A DNA stretch of 64,000 bases. It comes from Stieleria tagensis (lineage in GTDB: Bacteria > Planctomycetota > Planctomycetia > Pirellulales > Pirellulaceae). The notes beneath the pieces are model-generated. The model did no database searches and had not been told where the DNA came from. It saw only the letters and a program-made list of their open reading frames with translations. Below are positions 59,166-64,000 of the stretch, one piece after another. Each line of letters opens with the position of its first letter. Within the stretch, counting starts at the first letter, position 1. Location of the stretch: positions 1 through 64,000 of the forward strand of contig NZ_JAMYFE010000014.1 in assembly GCF_024129865.1 (NCBI RefSeq), given 5' to 3'. The translations under genes were made by a program, and so were the position numbers.

Positions 59166-62100
59166 ATGCAATCCAGTCACCAACAGTCTTGGCAGGCACG
59201 AGAAAAGAATCGTGGTCGCGACCGAACGGCTCGCGATCTGCGCCGCGTCAGTTTCGTTTTGGTCTTTCTGTTGCTCGCTGCTGCGCTGGCCTATTTTCTG
59301 TTTCCTCCTTTCTTTGCACCGAAAACACATCTGGTATTAATCGGGTCGCAACCGGATGACACGTTCAATCTGCCACCGATCGCGTATGTCGGCGAAGACC
59401 TAAAGGCGTTTGAGTCGGTCAGGGGCGCCCAGATTCACGACCAAAGCCCAGTCTGGCAAGCCGCCCGCAGCGCCGGGCGAATCGGTGACCAGTTGGCTGC
59501 GACCGGAGCAACCAAATCAGACACGCTGGTGGTGTATTTGTCGGCGCACGGAGTTTCCGATCAAGGCAAAGCGTATCTTCTATGCGATAACTTCGATCTG
59601 CGGCGCCCCGATTCAGGACGAATCGCGGTTGAGAAACTGATCAGCCAAATCAGCCAGTCGCCGGCCGCTACCAAATTGATTTTGCTGAACTCCGGTACCA
59701 TCGAATACGACCCACGCATGGGAATGGTCGCCAATGAGTTCCCGCGACTATTGGAGAGAGCGGTTCTGGAATCCGGAGATCGTTCGTTGTGGGTCTACTG
59801 TTCGCATCGCACATTGCAGCAATCCCACCTTTCGCGGGCAGCAAAACGTTCTGTGTTTGGGATGTTCGTCGGAGAGGCACTCAAAGGCGCCGCGGATCTG
59901 AATCAAGACGACGAGATCAGTCTCAGTGAATTCGTCGGATTTACATCAGCCAACATTTCCCGCTGGGTCTCACAAAGCACCGACAACACCGCGCGACAAA
60001 CGCCTCATCTGATTTGGGGTGGTGGGGAGCAAATGACATTAGACCCCACACTGCTGACGCTGTACGCGGATGATGATCGCAGCAAGTTGACCGTTGCCGA
60101 TCTGATTGGTCCGGTCGGCGGCTTAGGGGCTGCGGTCGATGCAACGTTGACCTCCGGGCAGTCCCAGGGCCTCTTGCGGCGGCACTATGCAAGCGTTGCC
60201 CCCGATACAAACGGCGCCTCGATCGAACCGGATCCCGGCAGCTCCGCCCCGGCGTCCGATTCAGAAAGTCCCCAGCCAGATGGGCCCGATGGCCAGGCCG
60301 CCGCCGAAGCGACCAAGCCATCGGATTCAGCTACCGAGGTTGCCGAATCGGATTTCGCCGCTGCCGAAACGCCTGGGAAATCGGGGGCAGCGACCAAACA
60401 AGACGCCTCAGCCAAACTAAAGCAACTATTGGCCCGTGCTTGGCAGCAACGTGATCAGTCCGCCCAACAATGGTCGCCCACCGATCTGGACCTCAACCCG
60501 ATCGAAAACCGACCCCAACTCTGGCGTGAATTGCAATCGGAGTTGCTGGGGTATGAACAGGAAGCACGCGGCGGGATCGCATTCGATGCCAAACCCATTG
60601 CAACGATCCTGACCGACACTTTGTCGGCAAAGGTGTCCGCCAAGCCCAGCGATCGGACCAAGATCGGCACCTTGCTCGGGCGTTCAGCAGCCAGTGATTT
60701 GTTAATCGAAACACAACACATTCACAGTTTGGCGCTGGCCGATTTGGTCGCTCAGTCAAGTGAGTTGGAATTGTCGATTGACATTGGCGAATTGCGCGCG
60801 GCGATCGATAAACCGGATCGTAAAGCCTTGGAAGCATGGTTGAAAAAATTTCAGGCTTCGAAATGGAGCGAACTCTACGAACTGCATTTCTTGTCTGGGT
60901 TGGTTGCTACCGAAGACTTGCAGTGGGGGTTGATTCAACAACTCGCCCAAACGTGTTTGTTGGGTGAACAGGTCGCGGCTCTCGATCTGCTCGCGCCCGG
61001 CTGGGTACGCCGCAAAGTCGAACGTGCCGATCAACTGCGATTCTTTGCCGAACAATTGGCGATCGATCGAATCGGAAGCGACTGGCCCGAACGTGCTGAG
61101 CAACTTGCCCAACAGGCGTTGGAGATATACGAAGACGCCGAACGCGATTTCAATGAAGTTCGACAATCACAGTGGCAGCGTGATGTGCTATTGGCGCGGA
61201 TGCCGTACTACCTGAAATGGATGCACATTGCCGGACCGGTCGCCGGAGGGCATCTCGGATCGACGGATCGCCTAGCGACGTTGTTGGAACACCTGGCACA
61301 ATTGTCCGATCGGTTGGAACAGCCCGAAACAACGGGGATCGATGAACTGATAGCGATGCGATCCGACCTACAGACGTTGCAAACGCGATTTGAATCGAAT
61401 TGTGGTGATGCCCTCGCACAAAAACTGCTCAATCGTTCGCCGGCGCCTGGTGATTCCTATCAAGCCGACTTGCTGTTGACCATTCCACTTCTGAGCGCGC
61501 AGCCACGCAGCGGATTGGTCGCCGGAATTGACGGCCAGGATCGGCAACTCGCCAGTGGATACGACTTGGCCAAGGTCATTCCCCAAGATCTGTCGCTTTA
61601 CGAGCAAAGTCATGCGTCGCAGATGCCAGCCAAGCATGAATGGGGCGCATTGTATGAGCTAGCCGAACTCGAATTGCAGTTTGTGCGTTTGTCCGGCGGC
61701 GGTAATGATCAATCGGGTTCGGCCGCAAGCGGTGGGGCCGATCGAGTCGCGACCGCGTTTGCAGCGCTTCGTAACGCCCACCAATCCGCAGTGCCCGCGA
61801 TGACCATCGGTCAACAGCGTTCTGCCGATGCCACGGAACGATTTGAACAATTGTGGTCGGCACATGCGGAATTTGGAGCGGCACTGCAATCGTTCTACCG
61901 CTCGGCCGGTCGTCCGCCGGTGGAAACGAATGTTTGCGCAATCGACGTTACAAACCATGCAATTCGGATGTTGCGAATGGCGGACCCGCGTGATGCCTGG
62001 CGATTGACCCACGTCGACGTGGCATCATTGTCAAAGCCCGCACGGACGGAATCGACCTTGCAATGGCAAGCGGCGCGCTTGGACCAGGCCGCGACGTTTC

Positions 62101-64000
62101 GTGATGCCAGCGTCGCGCCGATACTGGCGGATGACGCGGACGACTATCGCACCAAAAGCTCACTGCTTTGTGGGCGATCCCTGGTGGCCGATTCGGGATC
62201 CCAGATCGACGTTGTGGGGCCTCGTGAAATTGATCTGCAGTACGGCGACGATCGCGAGATCACACTGCAACTGACTAACCGTGGGCACGCCGATGCGATT
62301 GTTAGCCTATCGGTCGACTACGAAAGTGATTTGATCGATTTGACGCCACTGATCGCCGCCGATGGAACCGCGCTGAAGATGGGTTTTGTGCAGCCTAAGA
62401 CGGAATTCGGAACACGACATTCGCTTCCCATTCAAATTCAGTCGGGACAAACGATCGAATTACCGTTTCGAGTTGCCCGTCAAGGCATCGCGTCGGATTC
62501 GACCAAGTTGGTTGTCGATGTTTTCTCGCATCCCAGCGACGACCAGATAGGCGGCCAACACAGCGAGCTTGTAACACGGTTGTTGGGGCGGCAAACCATG
62601 CAGGTCGCGTTGCCGGTCGGCGAAGTGTTTGTCCAACAGGGATCCAATACATTCATTTCGGGTGCCGACGGTGTCACCTTGTTGCCGTTCCCGAATCGTT
62701 TGGAGCAATTCAAGATTGGGGTGGTCAACCGCTCGGCACGGTCCAAACAGATCTCGATCGATTGTTATTCACTGGCGACTGCCATTGACCTGGGCAGCGC
62801 GGATCCGGCCGAAGTGATCGCCGCGGCCAAGCCGCTGGCCAAGTTTGACGTCAGTGCCGCGGGCGATGGACGCCCCGTGTTCCCGGCCGCCGGCGAACCC
62901 AAAGCAGAAGCGGAGAAAACACCGGCGGCAGCGGACATGCCCAAGACCGATGAAGCCAAGCCAGAGGAAGCGGCCGCCGAGCCGATCAAGTCCACACCGA
63001 TGCCGCAGGGGATGTTGGTCGCGCTGACCGACAACGAGACCGGCCAGACGACTTATCGCCAGGTTTCGTTTGCCGTCCAACGACCACGACGTTTCGTATT
63101 GCCGCGCGTCGGCTATGACGCAAACAAAAAACAAATCCAAATTCATGTGGCCGCGCGAGACAAGTCGTTGCTGCCAACCGGGGGCGAGGTGCGCGTCACC
63201 TGTCGCCTGGCGGGGCGTGCCTCAGGAACCGCGCGGGGCAAACTGCAGTGCACATTGTCCGCGGATCAGTTGAACGCATCCATGTTTGTCGCCGTTCCTA
63301 GCCCACCGCCACACGTCGAGCGGGTTTACATTGATGTGGACGACTATCCCCGGGCGTTCGTGTTTGATGTGCAGTGTGGAAAACACTTGGCGGATGTCCC
63401 CGAAGCCACCGACCTGGTTGATCTGCGAATGACGACCGCGTCGGACGACGGCATTCTGGCGGCTGCGAACTCGATTCCGGTTGCCATTGAAATGGATACG
63501 CCTGTCGGTTCGTTCGAATCAGGACAAGATCAACTGCAGATCGGCATCGACACTGAAAACACCGGCATGCCCGATCCCAGCAGCAGTGTTCTGCTGACGT
63601 CCGACCGCAGCGTGACCATCGGCTTTGTTAAATCAATGCCCAATGGCACGATCGAGTTCAATTCGGAAGTGTCCGATTTCATGATCGATTTGCCAGCCCA
63701 GCGGTTGGAAAACTTGAACGTCGGTGTAGCAGGCTTGCTGACGGTTAATGATCAAACCGTTCAGATCCCTAGCATCCCGTTGTTGATCGACACCGCCCCG
63801 CCGCTCATCGGGCCGGTCAACCGCAGTGCCGGTGTCGGATTTGTGACCGTCAATTCTGCAGTCGAGTTTACCGCTTGGTCTTGGGACGAAGGGGCAGGCG
63901 TGAAGACGGTCGAGGCTGCGTTTGATGCGGATGGGTCTGGCGAGTTTCCCGAATCGGGCGGGCAATTCACTGCCACGCCACTGGACAATCGGCAATGGGC
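59166..64000 (+). CDS. Membrane-anchored caspase-fold protein lacking catalytic Cys (C-terminus outside window)
   Basis: The frame is open from the ATG at 59166 to the right edge, 1,611 codons. A basic N-terminus precedes one helix (about 29-47, VSFVLVFLLLAAALAYFLF). The caspase-like domain has the strand-His motif TLVVYLSAHGVSDQGKAYLL with His128. The usual DxCxSG reads LLNSG around residues 173-177, with Leu174 at the Cys position. An EF-hand-like loop DLNQDDEISLSEF follows at about 240. An acidic Pro/Ala linker, a long helical region (about 420-900) and beta-sandwich-type regions complete it, including AAPPLIGPVNRSAG-like and WSWDEGAGVKTVEAAF Ig-like sequence near the edge. It is probably an inactive caspase-homologue scaffold in the periplasm. 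Confidence 0.75.
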   Translation, partial: MQSSHQQSWQAREKNRGRDRTARDLRRVSFVLVFLLLAAALAYFLFPPFFAPKTHLVLIGSQPDDTFNLPPIAYVGEDLKAFESVRGAQIHDQSPVWQAARSAGRIGDQLAATGATKSDTLVVYLSAHGVSDQGKAYLLCDNFDLRRPDSGRIAVEKLISQISQSPAATKLILLNSGTIEYDPRMGMVANEFPRLLERAVLESGDRSLWVYCSHRTLQQSHLSRAAKRSVFGMFVGEALKGAADLNQDDEISLSEFVGFTSANISRWVSQSTDNTARQTPHLIWGGGEQMTLDPTLLTLYADDDRSKLTVADLIGPVGGLGAAVDATLTSGQSQGLLRRHYASVAPDTNGASIEPDPGSSAPASDSESPQPDGPDGQAAAEATKPSDSATEVAESDFAAAETPGKSGAATKQDASAKLKQLLARAWQQRDQSAQQWSPTDLDLNPIENRPQLWRELQSELLGYEQEARGGIAFDAKPIATILTDTLSAKVSAKPSDRTKIGTLLGRSAASDLLIETQHIHSLALADLVAQSSELELSIDIGELRAAIDKPDRKALEAWLKKFQASKWSELYELHFLSGLVATEDLQWGLIQQLAQTCLLGEQVAALDLLAPGWVRRKVERADQLRFFAEQLAIDRIGSDWPERAEQLAQQALEIYEDAERDFNEVRQSQWQRDVLLARMPYYLKWMHIAGPVAGGHLGSTDRLATLLEHLAQLSDRLEQPETTGIDELIAMRSDLQTLQTRFESNCGDALAQKLLNRSPAPGDSYQADLLLTIPLLSAQPRSGLVAGIDGQDRQLASGYDLAKVIPQDLSLYEQSHASQMPAKHEWGALYELAELELQFVRLSGGGNDQSGSAASGGADRVATAFAALRNAHQSAVPAMTIGQQRSADATERFEQLWSAHAEFGAALQSFYRSAGRPPVETNVCAIDVTNHAIRMLRMADPRDAWRLTHVDVASLSKPARTESTLQWQAARLDQAATFRDASVAPILADDADDYRTKSSLLCGRSLVADSGSQIDVVGPREIDLQYGDDREITLQLTNRGHADAIVSLSVDYESDLIDLTPLIAADGTALKMGFVQPKTEFGTRHSLPIQIQSGQTIELPFRVARQGIASDSTKLVVDVFSHPSDDQIGGQHSELVTRLLGRQTMQVALPVGEVFVQQGSNTFISGADGVTLLPFPNRLEQFKIGVVNRSARSKQISIDCYSLATAIDLGSADPAEVIAAAKPLAKFDVSAAGDGRPVFPAAGEPKAEAEKTPAAADMPKTDEAKPEEAAAEPIKSTPMPQGMLVALTDNETGQTTYRQVSFAVQRPRRFVLPRVGYDANKKQIQIHVAARDKSLLPTGGEVRVTCRLAGRASGTARGKLQCTLSADQLNASMFVAVPSPPPHVERVYIDVDDYPRAFVFDVQCGKHLADVPEATDLVDLRMTTASDDGILAAANSIPVAIEMDTPVGSFESGQDQLQIGIDTENTGMPDPSSSVLLTSDRSVTIGFVKSMPNGTIEFNSEVSDFMIDLPAQRLENLNVGVAGLLTVNDQTVQIPSIPLLIDTAPPLIGPVNRSAGVGFVTVNSAVEFTAWSWDEGAGVKTVEAAFDADGSGEFPESGGQFTATPLDNRQW

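Overview
The window most likely comes from a planctomycete, probably of the Pirellulaceae/Rhodopirellula type. Several proteins are hallmarks of that group: a PVC-type dehydrogenase with a C-terminal CxxCH haem site, a DUF1559 protein, a sulfatase with HEAT-like repeats, a methyltransferase with a regulatory domain, and a giant surface protein whose N-terminus carries an LEPR-XLL-like motif. This assignment is an inference from gene families, not from a marker gene.

Layout. (1) 1-10879, minus strand: one giant open reading frame of more than 3,600 codons that runs off the left edge. It encodes a filamentous-haemagglutinin-like beta-strand-repeat protein with kilobase tandem repeats. (2) 11430-21462: a small secreted Cys-rich protein; a minus-strand cluster of a site-2-protease/HlyD chimera, an HlyD adaptor and a GAF-HlyD protein; a divergent TolC-type outer-membrane factor; then ilvA with a strong terminator. 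(3) 21570-25515: an accessory island of four small minus-strand genes. Two imperfect copies of a composite element interrupt it, each holding an attC-like hairpin, a 20-bp inverted repeat and the 3' end of a group II intron. One of the genes is a SUFU-family (probable immunity) gene. (4) 25797-48198: a type VI secretion locus. tssK-tssL-tssM (minus) and tssA-B-C-hcp-tagJ-E-F-G-clpV (plus) are followed by an auxiliary segment with a TssB-TssC fusion paralogue, unknown small proteins, an alanine/methionine-rich protein, a parvulin and a PAAR tip protein. (5) 48206-64000: two methyltransferases, the PVC cytochrome, the DUF1559 protein, the sulfatase, a third methyltransferase, and a membrane-anchored caspase-fold protein that has lost its catalytic cysteine and runs off the right edge.

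How the parts may work together. The T6SS genes encode sheath (TssB/C), tube (Hcp), baseplate (TssE/F/G/K, TssA), ClpV recycling ATPase and a reduced membrane complex (TssL plus a TssM lacking the usual periplasmic domain). No TssJ or VgrG is visible. The SUFU island beside it looks like an orphan-immunity cassette array. The M50/HlyD/TolC group resembles a type-I-like exporter without an ABC ATPase, and the giant adhesin and secreted protein next to it are candidate substrates. These functional links are inference from gene neighbourhood.
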